A stretch of DNA of 40,497 nt from the NCBI GenBank assembly GCA_051453625.1, contig JBOZIK010000001.1, forward strand, positions 151,515,586 through 151,556,082, written 5' to 3'. The DNA is from Welwitschia mirabilis (lineage: Eukaryota > Gnetophyta > Gnetopsida > Welwitschiales). The notes under the pieces were generated by a model. That model had not been told where the DNA came from. It made no database searches and was given only the letters and a program-made list of their open reading frames with translations. Positions within the stretch are counted from its first letter, which is position 1. Each line of letters opens with the position of its first letter. The position numbers were made by a program, and so were the translations under genes. Below are positions 21,725 to 33,450 of this stretch, piece after piece.

Positions 21725-22387
21725 TTTAAATAAGATCTTATGGAGATCTTTTTGGCCATCCTTGAGCTTTGGAGTTCTTGTAACCTCTTTAGAGTTTTTT
21801 GGGCCCTATTCAATGGCTTTTTGGGCTTCTCTTTTGGTGCTTTTCTTTCTTTTTGCTAGCTTTGTTTTTATTTTTTTATCCTTTCTTTCTAGCATTTTTT
21901 TTAACTACTATTTTAGAAAATACAAAAAAATTTTTATTTTAAAGGAGGGGGCTTTTTTCCTTTAAATTTTTCATTTAGAAAATTCAAGTCCTTTTGTTTA
22001 AATGGGGATTTTTTTTTAAGGAGCATATCTTTTAAAAAGGATGTTTGTTTTTCTACAGAGTCTTTTCTAAAAAAGGGCATATATATTAATAAGGTTTTTT
22101 TAAAATAATATTTTTGTTTTTATGTGGTGGTTGGTAAGTTTTTGACTTTCCTTGACCTGTTCCCCCATCTTGCTATGCGTTGCTACCTACCCATTGCTCT
22201 ACATCATTGCTGAGGCTAACCTGGCTACTTCATCCATCACTACATGTTTTTACTACCACCTTGTGCATTTTTTTAGTCTATCTCTTGGATCATTAAATTT
22301 ATTTGTGGATAAGCATAATGGAGCACTCAACCTCATTCACCCTTTGATTGACTCTGATTTCTTATGGAGAAAAAGGAGATGAGGCTA
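21725..22387. other. T-rich, then C/T-rich DNA without a clear gene
   Basis: If the primer site at 21,713 is real, this is where gag would begin. The plus-strand open frames (21,684-21,965 and 22,152-22,382) are rich in Phe, Leu and Ser and show no gag motif. Cytosines are common from 22.14 kb, but nearly all lie outside CG and CHG contexts. Confidence 0.35.
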
Positions 22388-22507
22388 TATGAAAATAATT
22401 AGTAGATCTGATAAAAACTTTAATATAACATTATCATTGATCATGTCTATGAAAATAACCAGCAAATCTAATAAAGACTTTGATATAACATTGTCATTAA
22501 TCATGTC
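22388..22507. repeat. Tandem duplication, 2 x 60 bp
   Basis: Units 22,388-22,447 and 22,448-22,507 align without gaps and differ at nine positions, every one a transition. The duplication is therefore older than part of the transition-type decay. Confidence 0.9.
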
Positions 22508-25269
22508 CATTACCTTGCCTTTTCTTACTTCTTTCTTTGCAATACCCTAATGCCTTGTCATGTCCTTACTTCCATCAATACCTATGTGTCCTTCCATCAC
22601 ATGCAGGCCATGACTACTTTACCTGTTGTTTCTTGTCATCCTTCACTAGATTCCTCCCTGTAGATGCCTATTGCTGATTTTTCATATTACATGAATGATT
22701 GCAGACTTTGCTCTACTAACTATAGTTACCATGATGATGTTGTTTGTTTAGTATCAAACTCTATTACTTTAAGATGCTACTATGTTACTACATGTTTTCA
22801 TAGTGGCATCCATTTCATACTCTATGACTCCTATCACCCTTTGAAATATAGTTTTTTTCAACTCTCATATAGTAGTATGAGTATTCAAGCATTTATAGGT
22901 TGCATAAGAAAGAAAGAGTAATGCAGTGCTACCTTCCACCACTAGCTACATTTTGCAACTACCTCAGTTGAGACATAACCTGCCATTTCATCTATGTGCT
23001 ACATTGAAATGTAGTGATAGCCATAAATATATTTTATTATTTTGTTGCTCTTTTTAAACACCAATAATGCCTTGGTGTAATGATGAAGGCATTATCTTGT
23101 TAAGCTTCTAGTCATAATTTTGACTCCAAATTGTGACAAAAAATGTTTTCTTTTAATCTTAAATTTGTGCTAGCAATCGTTTTTTGAATGAACCTATTAA
23201 AATTGCCCTATTTTGAATATCCTCTTTTACTTTTTGGTGCACATTCAATTTTTTAAACCATTGTTTGACCATTGCCTGGTTCTGTGCACATGTACTTTAG
23301 CTAGTAGTTGTTTATCTTTTAGCTCTCTTTTGCATACATGAATAATTTTCTGCATTGCTTTGTTTTTCATGCATTTTGATTTTTAGTTTTTAAGTACTTT
23401 TTCAATATTATAAGCCTAAAACTCATGTTTTCCCATCAAATGAAGTTGGGATATTGAACAAGATTACATGAGTTAATTTTTTATGAGCTCTTTTCCTTAT
23501 TTTTTGAGATCTTATTTTTACTCTTTTTGTGTTTTTTTTAGAATTTTTAGCATTATTCAATTTTTTAAAGGTAAATATCCCTTATCAACTTAAGTTAGCA
23601 TGTGGAGAATGATCTTTTTACTTTTTTTTTTTTTGGTTCTTTTTCTTGGATATTTTTGGGATTTGGGTAGATTAAAATAAGTTGAATGACAAGAAACATC
23701 TACTTAGCTTAGCAATACCATAATTAGTCTGTTTGGTTGAGTATTGATCTTTTGCTTTCTTTCTTTCAACTAATAGTTTTATTTCTCCTATATAAGTTAA
23801 GTAATTAAAACAAAGATTACCTTTCATTCATTAAATAGTTAATATTTTTAACTAGTAATACATTTTGGTGGTGGTAGACATTAGGACACTTACATAGATA
23901 AAGATTCATCTCAGGCTTTAAAATACCTTCTAACACTTCTTGTGAAAACTTAATTATCATAACTATGAATTTTAGGACATATGAAGAGTTGTGTCTCTAA
24001 TAAGTGAGAACGTCCTAGGTGCCCTAAGGTATAAATTCCCATGTATGTCTTGTAATCCACGGTATAATAGATGAATGATAGAGTTATATTAGTATGGCAT
24101 ACTTGGATTTCATCAACAAAGGACATAGGTTTAATAAAGTTTAAAATTTATTGAGTTTGAGGTATAAGGAAGTCATAAATTGCATGATAATCTCCCTTAA
24201 TAGGGGTATAAAACTAAGATAGCTGAAATTGATTGATGACTTGGATGTACCACTAACACGATTCATATTTTATCTTAGACCTTCTTTAGAGATAAGAGTA
24301 CCAATTTTGAAAAGGATATGATCACTATTTATATTTAGAAGTAGATTTTAAAATTAATCAATTTTAACATTTTTGTCATCTAAGAATGAATTTAGGTCCC
24401 TTGCATTAAAATCTGCCTCATCTACTCTAAGAATTTTTAAATCAAATATCTTTGTTTGGGGTTTCTTGGTTATCAAACTTTGTGATTTGGATAGATCACT
24501 TAAATTTTAATCTTGATTTTATTTTGAAATGATTATAACTCTATCATAACATTCTTCTATCCTCCCCTCCCCCTCCCTTTCCTCTGCTCTTTGATCATGA
24601 TGTAAAAGACAAGGTCATATCACTGACTTCTATAGGCTTCCTTGAGAAAATATAAAGTCTACTTCTAAGGTAAATGTAGTTACTAAAGAATGAAATTTCT
24701 TAGATGATGTTGAGAATTTTAAATTAAATATAGTCTTGACAGCTCTAACTTTATTGGTATAAGTGAGTACACACCTCATGACAAAATGTAAATTCTTAAC
24801 ATAGGTGCAAGCATCATAGTTATCGACATGATTGTGTTGATGAATTCATTAAAGTATCAAGTCGGGTTTATTTGGTAGAGTTAGGTTTATTTGAAAGAAA
24901 GAGTTCTAGTTCCTATGAAAGGTTGTGGTTTAGTTATTTTTGATTTTACATTTCTCTTTTCATAAACTATTTTTCATATTTTATACATCTTCCATTATTT
25001 TCCACTCTAGTATGAGAAGATTACTTTATTTCCATGATGAAGTACTAAATAGATATTTATGATGGTTGTTAATAACTAGTTATGAAAGACTATATAGATG
25101 CAAAGCTCATTTATCTTCATAGTTATGTCAGAATGTGAAAGATTACCTACATAATTTGAAAAGATGAGAGTTATTTCTCACTACTATATCATGCTTGACT
25201 AGGACATTCTACTACTTTTATGACTAATGTAATGTATGATAATGAACATTGGATTATTCTATTCAGTCC
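22508..25269. other. AT-rich DNA, possible gag/protease part of a copia element
   Basis: No domain could be supported, although copia integrase follows on the plus strand. A pyrimidine run at 24,561-24,584 (CCTCCCCTCCCCCTCCC plus tail) is striking against the background. On the minus strand it is a G-rich purine tract. Confidence 0.4.
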
Positions 25270-26040
25270 ATGGGATTTTCCTCAGTCTGAAGCATGTATT
25301 ATGGGTAAAGCAATTAGAGAGTAATTTGCATCAAGTAAGTAGCATATTAATTGAATTTTTTTTTTAGTTCAGAGTAATTTATGTGGATCTATGCTAATTT
25401 TCAATTTTCATGGATTATGTTATTTTATCTATTTTATTAATAAATACTCCTAAATGACAAGATTATAATTCATCAAATCTAAATCCTAGACTTTCAATAT
25501 TTTCAAAAAGTTTAAAGCTCAAGTGGAAAAGCAAGCCAACTTTAGGATTAAAAGTTTTTACTTAGATAATGGTGGTGAGTACACATCTATTAAGTTCAAG
25601 AAATTTCTTAGTTCTAAATTGATTTAACATTTGAGTACCTACCTTATGATACCCTAATAAAATGGTACTATTGAGTGATTTAATTGTACTATCATGGATA
25701 TATTTCATTTAATGATGTATATCAATGATTGTAAGACCTATATTTGGGACAAAGTAGTGAATACAATAGTACATATTAATAATATATTGATCCGTATATT
25801 AAAAAAGGAATATCTATAAATAAGAAATGATATAAGTACAAGCCAAAGTTAAACCATTTTTGTGTTTTTAATTACAAGTGCTACATCCATATTTTAAGTA
25901 AACATCATGACAATTTTGAGTACATGCTTGCATTAACTATTTTATAGGATATCCACTTGACTAGAAGGATTACCAAATGTATCTCTCATAGCATCATAAG
26001 ATTATTATTTCTTATGACGTCATTATTTCAAAGAGTTTGA
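25270..26040 (+). pseudogene. Decayed Ty1/copia integrase
   Basis: The blocks read EACIMGKAIRE (from about 25,288), QSNLCGSM, FNIFKKFKAQVEKQANF, YLDNGGEYTS (25,559-25,588), NGTIE*FNCTIMD and HHKIIISYDVII (to about 26,035). They match, in order, the copia zinc-binding CxxCxxGK, the HSDLCGPM strand, the FKKFKALVEKQ helix, the catalytic LRTDNGGEYTS, the PQQNGVAERKNRTI segment and the C-terminal RKVIISRDVIF. The second catalytic Asp is kept in YLDNGG. Stops and at least one single-base deletion near the PQQNG position make it non-functional. No reverse transcriptase follows: about 80 bases on is a purine run (GAGGGGGAAGA, 26,123-26,133) that resembles a polypurine tract, so the copy may carry an internal deletion. 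Confidence 0.85.
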
Positions 26041-26581
26041 ATAATAATTCTCTCTTGAGTATTTAAAGGTTTATTCTTTTTCTAACCCAATAATCATATT
26101 GGATGCTTAATGTCTCATGATTGAGGGGGAAGATACGGCCACTAGTAATGCTTTAGTTTCTTTTATTAGTATAACTACTTTACAACCTATAAGAATTAAA
26201 AAATTGATGCTATTAGCATACTCAATCATGATTTTAGTATAAATTCAATAGGTTTTCCAATAGAAGAAGATGATACTAATCAGAAATCATATCGAAGTAT
26301 TTAGTTGCAATTTACTCTTTAAGATGTTTATGATGATGAGAAGGGCTAAACTAGAATTAAACATGGCTTGCATACATGTTATGATGATTATGGTGATGCA
26401 CTGTACTTGAATTTTAATTGTGAACTAATGGTAACACTCAAAATTTGACATTTATATTAAGGAATTAAGGCCTTATTAGCAGGTTTAATTAACCATCATG
26501 ATAATTATATGCATTTCTTTTACTTAAGATTATGAAAATCCTATTTTACTACCAGAATATCTAAAAATTATCATTTTATAG
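26041..26581. other. AT-rich DNA after the copia integrase
   Basis: No reverse transcriptase or RNase H was recognised. Apart from the purine run at 26,123-26,133, nothing is supportable. Confidence 0.4.
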
Positions 26582-26690
26582 GGTAAATATGATGTCAAGA
26601 GCATCACGCTAGGAGATGGAGCTGTGTTGAGCATAAATAATGGTAGTGTTAATCCCGGACATGATGGCATCGGTTTCTTAAAATAAGATA
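26582..26690 (+). other. CpG-containing islet with an open frame, origin unknown
   Basis: About 36 codons read without a stop, including ITLGDGAVLSINNGSVNPGH, and three CpGs survive in roughly 110 bases. The islet is preceded by TTTTATAG, which looks like a 3' splice site. The neighbouring DNA is CpG-poor. It could be a captured exon piece, a copia protease fragment (which can contain ITLGDG) or a younger LTR segment. No assignment is made. Confidence 0.3.
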
Positions 26691-26895
26691 GCACCATTCT
26701 TAAGCTTCTAAATTCTCTTGATGTAAGTAATGCATTTTCATCACTTTGAAAATAGAAAGTAAATGAGAAATATTTTCCAAGAAGAAATCCTTAATTTAGC
26801 CCTAGGACTAAAGAAATTTTTTATGTACTTTAGGAATTATTTAGAAATACCTCATTAGACCTTATAATTCCTAAGTGGAAGCTATAATTTAGGTT

Positions 26896-27084
26896 TATAA
26901 ATACCCTTCCTTATCTTATTTGAAGGGAGTAATTTCATTCTAATATTTGAACGAGATTGGAGATTAGTCATGAGTTTTTTCTAAGCCTCCCATAGGGGTG
27001 GGCTAGTTAACCAACTAGCACGATGATTCTTGGTCTAGCATGTGTACATTTCTAGATTGTATGCCTTAATTTTTCTAATAATAA
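26896..27084 (+). promoter_or_regulatory. LTR-like promoter (TATA) and poly-A signal
   Basis: TATAAATAC at 26,896-26,904 is followed by CCTTCCTTATC, and AATAAA lies at 27,079-27,084. That spacing suits the U3/R part of an LTR on the plus strand. It could be the 5' LTR of the older Ty3/gypsy element whose gag starts near 28.7 kb, or a 3' LTR of the copia relic. LTR ends were not found. Confidence 0.35.
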
Positions 27085-27775
27085 AGTAGAAAATGTTCTT
27101 GATGCATTAATTTGATATTAAATTGTAAATGTCATACTTGTTATACTTAGAATTCACTAAGTCATGCATATACTTAAGATCTAATTTGATGATTTCCTTT
27201 TACATTATAGCTTACATAACATAAATTTTTATTTGATGGATCTTAGGATACTTCTATGTTCCATGATTATTTTATTCTTACTGTGAAGGATAGGTGGCTT
27301 AATTATAACATCCTCATGTCTATGATGGATTAGATATGCCATTGTGCTTAAGCTTAAAGTAATAAAATACTCATAGGCATAGTGGATAATATCATTGCAA
27401 ATGAGTTAGAAGTAAAGATACCTATTTTTATTTTAAGTAAGTATGCTTTTGTATAAAGTTATTATGTTAGTTTGAATGATATGTCCTATTCTTATATCTC
27501 TAATATCATTTTACTCTCTACTACTCTTTACTTTTATGCTTGTTTTTTCTGATAGCTTTCATCATGTATCTTAGATGAAGATGATACTAGAACTATACTA
27601 TAAATGAAAGTCCTAGTATTTTTTTTCTAAAAGTTGGATTTTATCACATAAGATTTCTATTTCTAGGATGATCTTTTAAATCATCACATATTACTAATAG
27701 ATACAAGTATAGCCAAATTTCACCATGAATACCTTTTTGATGCTATTATCAAAGATAGTGACATGGAAGCTATAA

Positions 27776-27793
27776 TGGCGAATGCATAGAATT
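27776..27793 (+). promoter_or_regulatory. Weak candidate primer-binding site of the older Ty3/gypsy element
   Basis: TGGCG at 27,776-27,780 followed by AATGCATAGAA could be an eroded tRNA-Asp site (TGGCGCCGTTGCCGGGGA). The match beyond the first five bases is poor. It is supported mainly by position: a T-rich leader and then gag follow, as in Athila-type elements. Confidence 0.25.
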
Positions 27794-28679
27794 TACTTTT
27801 TTATATTCTTTTTAACTTTCTTTTTTCATTATTTTTTAGTTTTATTTTTATTTTTACTAATCCATTTCTAGTGCCTTTTTCTTTTTTCTTTCTTTGTATT
27901 TCTTTTTATTACTAGCAGAATGGGGTTGGTTACTTAATTAATAAAACCTAATCTGATGACTTTTTTTCCTCTTTTTCTTATTTTTATTTTTCTTTTTTCT
28001 CTTTATTCATTTTTAGTTTTTATTTTTATTCTTGTTTCTTGTTTTTTACTTGCAAATTATTATCTAGATCTTATATTAAATTTTCTTGTAGGAATTGATC
28101 TTTTATAAGTTTTAAAGAAGAGACTTCAAGAAAATAACCAAAAAAAATCATTCTTTTATTTAACTTCTCTCTCTACCATCTTTTTTCTCCTTTTTTTTCC
28201 TTTTTTTATTATAGGTGACTTCTCAATAAGTACCTGTAGATTATTTTAAAGAAGAACATCATCAAAAAATATTAGGAAAGTGCTTTAGTATATGAAATTC
28301 TTATTTCTTGCATTGTCTTGTATTGTATTTCTGTGTCAGTTCTTTTTGAAACCCTTATTCAATATTTTTTTTATCAATCAACTAAACTAACCTTATATCT
28401 AATATTTTCATATTTTTTAAATCCTTTACTATTATTTTTTTAATCATTATCAATGTTTCTGCCTTTCCTTAAGGGTGTAGCTTCTCAAGATAAACTATCG
28501 TTTTCTTTGGTAAAATTTACTTTTATGACATCTTGAATCTTTTCATATAATATGTGATTCCCAAAACATAATCCATCTTGACTACTTTTTTATGTTTTAT
28601 GAACTAGTAACAAACCTATAATGGTATATTATATCATATTCCTTTCAAATCCAATATGAATAAAAATTGTAGAGGCCAA
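27794..28679 (+). other. T-rich untranslated leader of the older Ty3/gypsy element
   Basis: Long T and C/T runs (TTTTTATTTTTC, TTTTCTTTTTTC and similar) dominate to about 28,450. Athila-type elements typically have such a T-rich leader between the primer site and gag. No coding sequence was seen. Confidence 0.4.
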
Positions 28680-29723
28680 TTACAAGAGATACCTCAACAA
28701 AGCCATAACGTCTCTAGGAGTGAGTTTGAACCAAATCAATCTAGACTTATTTTGAAAGATTATCTTTAACCTTAATGTTTAGATACATCATCCTATACTA
28801 TTCAAACTCTAAATGCCAAAAGAATAGATTTTAGATCATCATTGATTTGACTTCTTTCAAACTTTTATAATTTAGAGTTAGAAGATTCCTACTTATATTT
28901 CAAAGATTTTGAGCATTTCCTTTTCATAATTACTTAAACTCCAAATACAATTAATGTAGTTAGATTGAATTAATTTCCTTCTTTCCTCAAAGAGAAGGTG
29001 AAATCTTGGCTTTACATATTGAAACCTGTTTTCATCACCACATGGATTGAACTTAGCTGAGCATTCATTAGAAAATTTTTTCCTAGTCACAAAACCAATG
29101 CCATTAGAAGGGAAATTATGAAATTTCAATAAAAAGATAATAAAAACCTCTCCTAAATGTTAAAGAGATTCAAGAATGCATTTCTTAAATGCCCAATACA
29201 TGGTTTTGAGGAAGAAAGAGCTATAAGTTTCTCTTATAAAGGCTTCTTATCCAACCATAGGTAACTTGTGGAGATGATGTGTAAGGGAATATTTTTAGAT
29301 CTTGAGATTAATGAAGCTTTATATTTTCTTAAAATCATATCTAAGAGTTCCAAGAATTAGGAGAAACCTAATAAGCCAACAAGATTAATATAACCTATTA
29401 TTTCTACTAATATATTCAAAATCATTGACAACGTTGAGAATAAACAAAAGCTAGATGAGCTTTCTAAGAAAATTAAAAATATTGATACAAACTCTAAGTC
29501 CATAACCCTAACTCTCTCTTGCAACATTTATTATGTGGATGCTCATGAAACCTTAGATTAAATATTTATTTTCATGTTCCAATGAGTCATGAAAGAAAAA
29601 TTCAATGTTAGAGGGTAACAATAGCATCAAAAACACAATAATCCTTACTCTAACACCTATAATCTAGATGGGAAAACCACTCAAAATTTTTATGGAAATA
29701 ATATAACCCTACCTAAGACTCAT
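28680..29723 (+). pseudogene. Older Tat/Athila-like Ty3/gypsy element: gag, N-terminal and central part
   Basis: The plus strand reads, in shifting frames, FYNLELEDSYLYFKDFEHF (about 28,862-28,918), FPSFLKEKVKSWL, FFPSHKTNAIRREI (about 29,078-29,119), CPIHGFEEERAISFSYKGF, LVEMMCKGIFLDLE and NNPYSNTYN (about 29,636-29,662). These match the capsid region of plant Tat/Athila gag proteins block by block. Frameshifts and stops (Gln or Trp codons to stops) make it dead. It is broken off at 29,723 by insertion of the younger LTR element and resumes after 38,146. A minus-strand open frame at 28,893-29,129 is only a shadow of it. Confidence 0.85.
29719..29723. repeat. Target-site duplication CTCAT, left copy
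   Basis: CTCAT directly precedes the TGTTG end of the left LTR and is repeated exactly after the right LTR at 38,142-38,146. A perfect 5-bp duplication is the mark of integrase-mediated insertion of an LTR element. Confidence 0.9.
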
Positions 29724-30948
29724 TGTTGCAGTGTTTATTTATGGAAATGTTAAATTATTTATCAAATCTCATTAGTCACAAATATATACACAAACACACC
29801 ATAATAATATAGATGGGAGTGGACCCGAATATCATAAACCATTGAAGGCACTAGGCTTAAAGCTATAGAATTGTTTTTTAAAAAGTAAAGGTTTAAAAAT
29901 GAAAATCAATAATACAAGAAATGTAAACACATAATGCAAATGCAAATGAAAACTATCCTAAATGCAATATCTATCTGACTACAAAATCTCTATCACCAAG
30001 ATCAGTCCTGCATAACCTGGATTAATCAAGGAAGCTATCATTAATCAAAACTAACCTAAGATATTATGTGCATTAGATAAAATATGAAAACATTTAATGA
30101 TTTAGTCTATGAAATATAAAATGTAATGTAAGATCCTAAACTAACAATGTCAACCTTAATAAAGATTACCCTCATGATCTATATCACTAAGGAAGCTGTT
30201 ATAGAATTAAAAGCAACATAAACCATAAGGGAGATGCACATAAATATGAATGAAACTAAAAAGCGATTTTCATTAAAGATCAAACAAACATTCTATTACA
30301 AAGAAGCAACACCTCAATGAAGGAGATACAACTCAACACCAAGTAAGACCTTTCTCTGCAACTATCAAATAAACTTGCAGCCCTTCATTTTTGGTGTAAA
30401 TGAAGATGATTAGAGGTAAGGGAAAAGGTGGTATTTATTGACAGAAATAGATTTTAACAATAGCAAATCTAATAGACATGGTAAAACTCTAATGGACATG
30501 TAAGAGAATGCATGATAAATTATAAAAGTTTAGTGGATTTTGGTACATTAATTAAAATTAGGTGGTCATCCTATGTGTCATCTAGACAATTGTGGGGATG
30601 ATGCCATATCAAAAGAGTTTTATATTTAGCCTTCATATTAGTTGAATCAACATCCTATTAAGCATGTAAATGGTGCCATTCTAGTATGTCATTCAGATGA
30701 TGAAGGGGACAGTAGCCTTCTTGAAGCTTTTTATTAAGTTTAATTGCCCTTAAAGCTCATTAATTCATCCTTAAATTGTGAAGTATCAGAATTAATCCGA
30801 AATGCCTCTAAAAGTGCTGGTATTTATGCATTTCTATGATTTTCCCGTTGACTTTTAATAATTATCATTTTATGCTTAAATTTGTCTATATGTCCTATAA
30901 AACTACTCAAAATACCCTATCAAAAACATATAATTTGGCATCACAACA
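29724..30948 (-). repeat. 3' LTR of the younger element (left copy)
   Basis: It starts TGTTGCAG and ends ATCACAACA on the plus strand. The plus-strand landmark ATAGATGGGAGTGG occurs near its left end, as in the other LTR. On the minus strand CAATAAATACCACC (about 30,429-30,442) is a TATA-like motif pointing the same way as the element. Confidence 0.92.
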
Positions 30949-33450
30949 TAGTCCCTTACTTAGCATCATTAGTCCTTGACAAAGTTGGTGAACGATTATA
31001 ATTGTAAGCCAAATTAACTAAGATAAAATACTATTTAGGAATATGTAAATCAAGTTTATAAATCTTAGTATTGGTGTCATTTAACGTGTCATCTAGATGA
31101 TTATGAGGACAACAAACACTTAAAAATCAATCTATAAAATTAATTGCCTGCAATCATGCTCATCAAAAAATAAAATTAAAACACTTACTTGTGCATTAGC
31201 CCCTCACATAAAACATTTAGAATATTGAAAAAATGGAAATTAGATGTTATAAAAAACATAATCATCATAAGATATGAACATAATAAATTAAATAAATGAT
31301 GTGCAAATATAATCAAAAAAAGTAATAACTCAAAATGGATATTCATAGGTCAAACATTGAGTTGAGCATAATATTCAAGGGAAATATATCAAAAATAATT
31401 AATCATAACATTATTCTCTTCATCCATGGTCTTATGAATTTCTTCTATTATTCCTATAAGGAAAAAAATTACAAATATTTTGTTGTTAAGTACATATTTT
31501 ACTAAATAATATCCATAATGCATATCACTCATAGATGACTTAATACATTCCATATTGCATTAAGTTAAGATTACAAAGATCAGCATGCAAGTTTAAGTAC
31601 AAGTAAGTAATATAGATAGGCAAGACGTAGTATTATGTGCATGAAAGAAAGATCATATGTAGTCTAAAAAGATGAAGCAGGAAAATGATGATCATTCAAA
31701 AATATTTGTATGTTGTCCACCTTGTCGTCTGGATCCAATAAAGAATGACAGGGTTTTTTAAAAGATCAAAAAAATTGAAATGATCAGTAAAATTAGTTAA
31801 GCTCAAATAGCATCAAGTAGGTTTCAGAAAGGTATGAGAAAGTCCAAAAGATCATAAATGGCTAAGAATCATAATAAATTAATGCATAATAAAAGAGGCA
31901 AATGCATCAAGCTAAGAAAGATAAATGTTCCATGAACTTACGATTATTGAAAAATAGCACTACTTGCATCAAAATTCAAGAAGAAAATTAAATAACTAAT
32001 ACTTAAAAAGATGGGAAAAATTATCATCATAAACTAAATAAAATTTATTTGCAAAATAAAAATTACTTTCTGGAAAAAGTTACAAATAAAAACAAAAATT
32101 AACTAGAAAATTATTAAATATTAAGTCATAAGCATTTGTGAAGAAAAGTATGGAAATGACTTTGAAATACCCAAGAAAATAACTAAGGAAAACAAAATGG
32201 AAATGAACAACTTAGGAACATGAAGAAGATTGTGTATCTACCCTAAATTCAAACCTAGCAAACCCTTATGGAAGAAATCATAAAATCATTTGATCAAGGA
32301 TGCATGACATAATGCAAAAGCTCCATAAAGTACCACTCGAATAGGTAGTGATTATAGAAATGCTAAGTAATTAATGTTTTCAAATAATAATGATAGGATT
32401 AAAAGCTATCATAAATGAACTCACCTATTAATACCTCAAACACACCCAAATCTTTAAAAGTAAAATAACCATATGGGAATACTGTAAGCATAATGAGTCT
32501 AGGAAATAAGAAATGCCTTTGATGATACTAGTAACACCACTACTTTCATAGCCTTGAAGTATTTTAGTTTAATCTATGATGAGGGAAGTGCAACCACAGT
32601 TACAGAAGTAAGGACCCATGAAGCATGGCCAACTAATCTACTAGTGGAGTTTCCATAGCTACCAATGCTACCAAATATTCCTTTCAGAAAAATTTATCCT
32701 AGCTTGGTAGGACAACATGGTGACCATGTACTTTTCTATAAGCACAAATACAATAGATTATTATCATTATTGTCTTTCTTTCTTTTCCTTTTTTTTTAAA
32801 ATTAATTTCCACATGACCACACACTCACAAAGATGAAGGTAAAGAAATGAGATGAAAGATAAGAAAGAACATCCCCAATAACCAAAGACTCATACCACTA
32901 AAAGAAAATACAAAAAACCAAAGAATCTTCCTTCAAATTAAGTTTATAAACATCTAAATGTCTTAGGATTGGATGAATCTAGTTTTATCACTTTAATACC
33001 TAAGTAAAAATTACTAGTCATGATAACTTCCTAAAAAGATGTTCAAGTGATAGCATAATATCCACTAAAAAAGTAAGCTAAAAAAGAATTCAGATAATGG
33101 TAGGATGACTTTTAAAACAATTGCTTCTATCATGTTTAAGTTTTGATGATTCATGGATTTTTAACCCTTGTCCATTTTTTTGAATTACCCTAGTGTTTTA
33201 AATTGGAATCTCAACTTATTCATTAAAAAGGTACTTTATGTAAAAGATAAGGTCTAAATCATCTAGAGATTAATTTATTAAAAGTAAAAACAAAAGACAA
33301 AAGCATAATAATTATAAAATAAAAGAAAAATACCAAAGCAAACTTAAAATAATTTTTACTCAAATTCTAAATTCTATTCAATACTTTTATTAAAAAGAAC
33401 AAAAACAAGGATTTATTCCTAAAGCTATGATCCTAGGATATTTAATGCTT
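30949..33450 (-). other. Non-coding interior of the younger element
   Basis: The plus strand is rich in A over most of this 2.5-kb stretch and no domain is seen on either strand. Next to the LTR the minus strand reads AAGTAAGGGACTA, a plausible eroded polypurine tract. Pol would be expected here in a complete Athila/Tat element but is not recognisable. Confidence 0.6.

Noticed and set aside
28893-29129. Minus-strand 78-codon frame
   Set aside because: It is antisense to well-matched gag blocks of the older Ty3/gypsy element.
30949-30980. Primer-binding site next to the left LTR (plus orientation of the younger element)
   Set aside because: No tRNA match there, whereas the minus-strand site at 36,881-36,898 fits tRNA-Asp with almost only transitions. 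The younger element is therefore on the minus strand.
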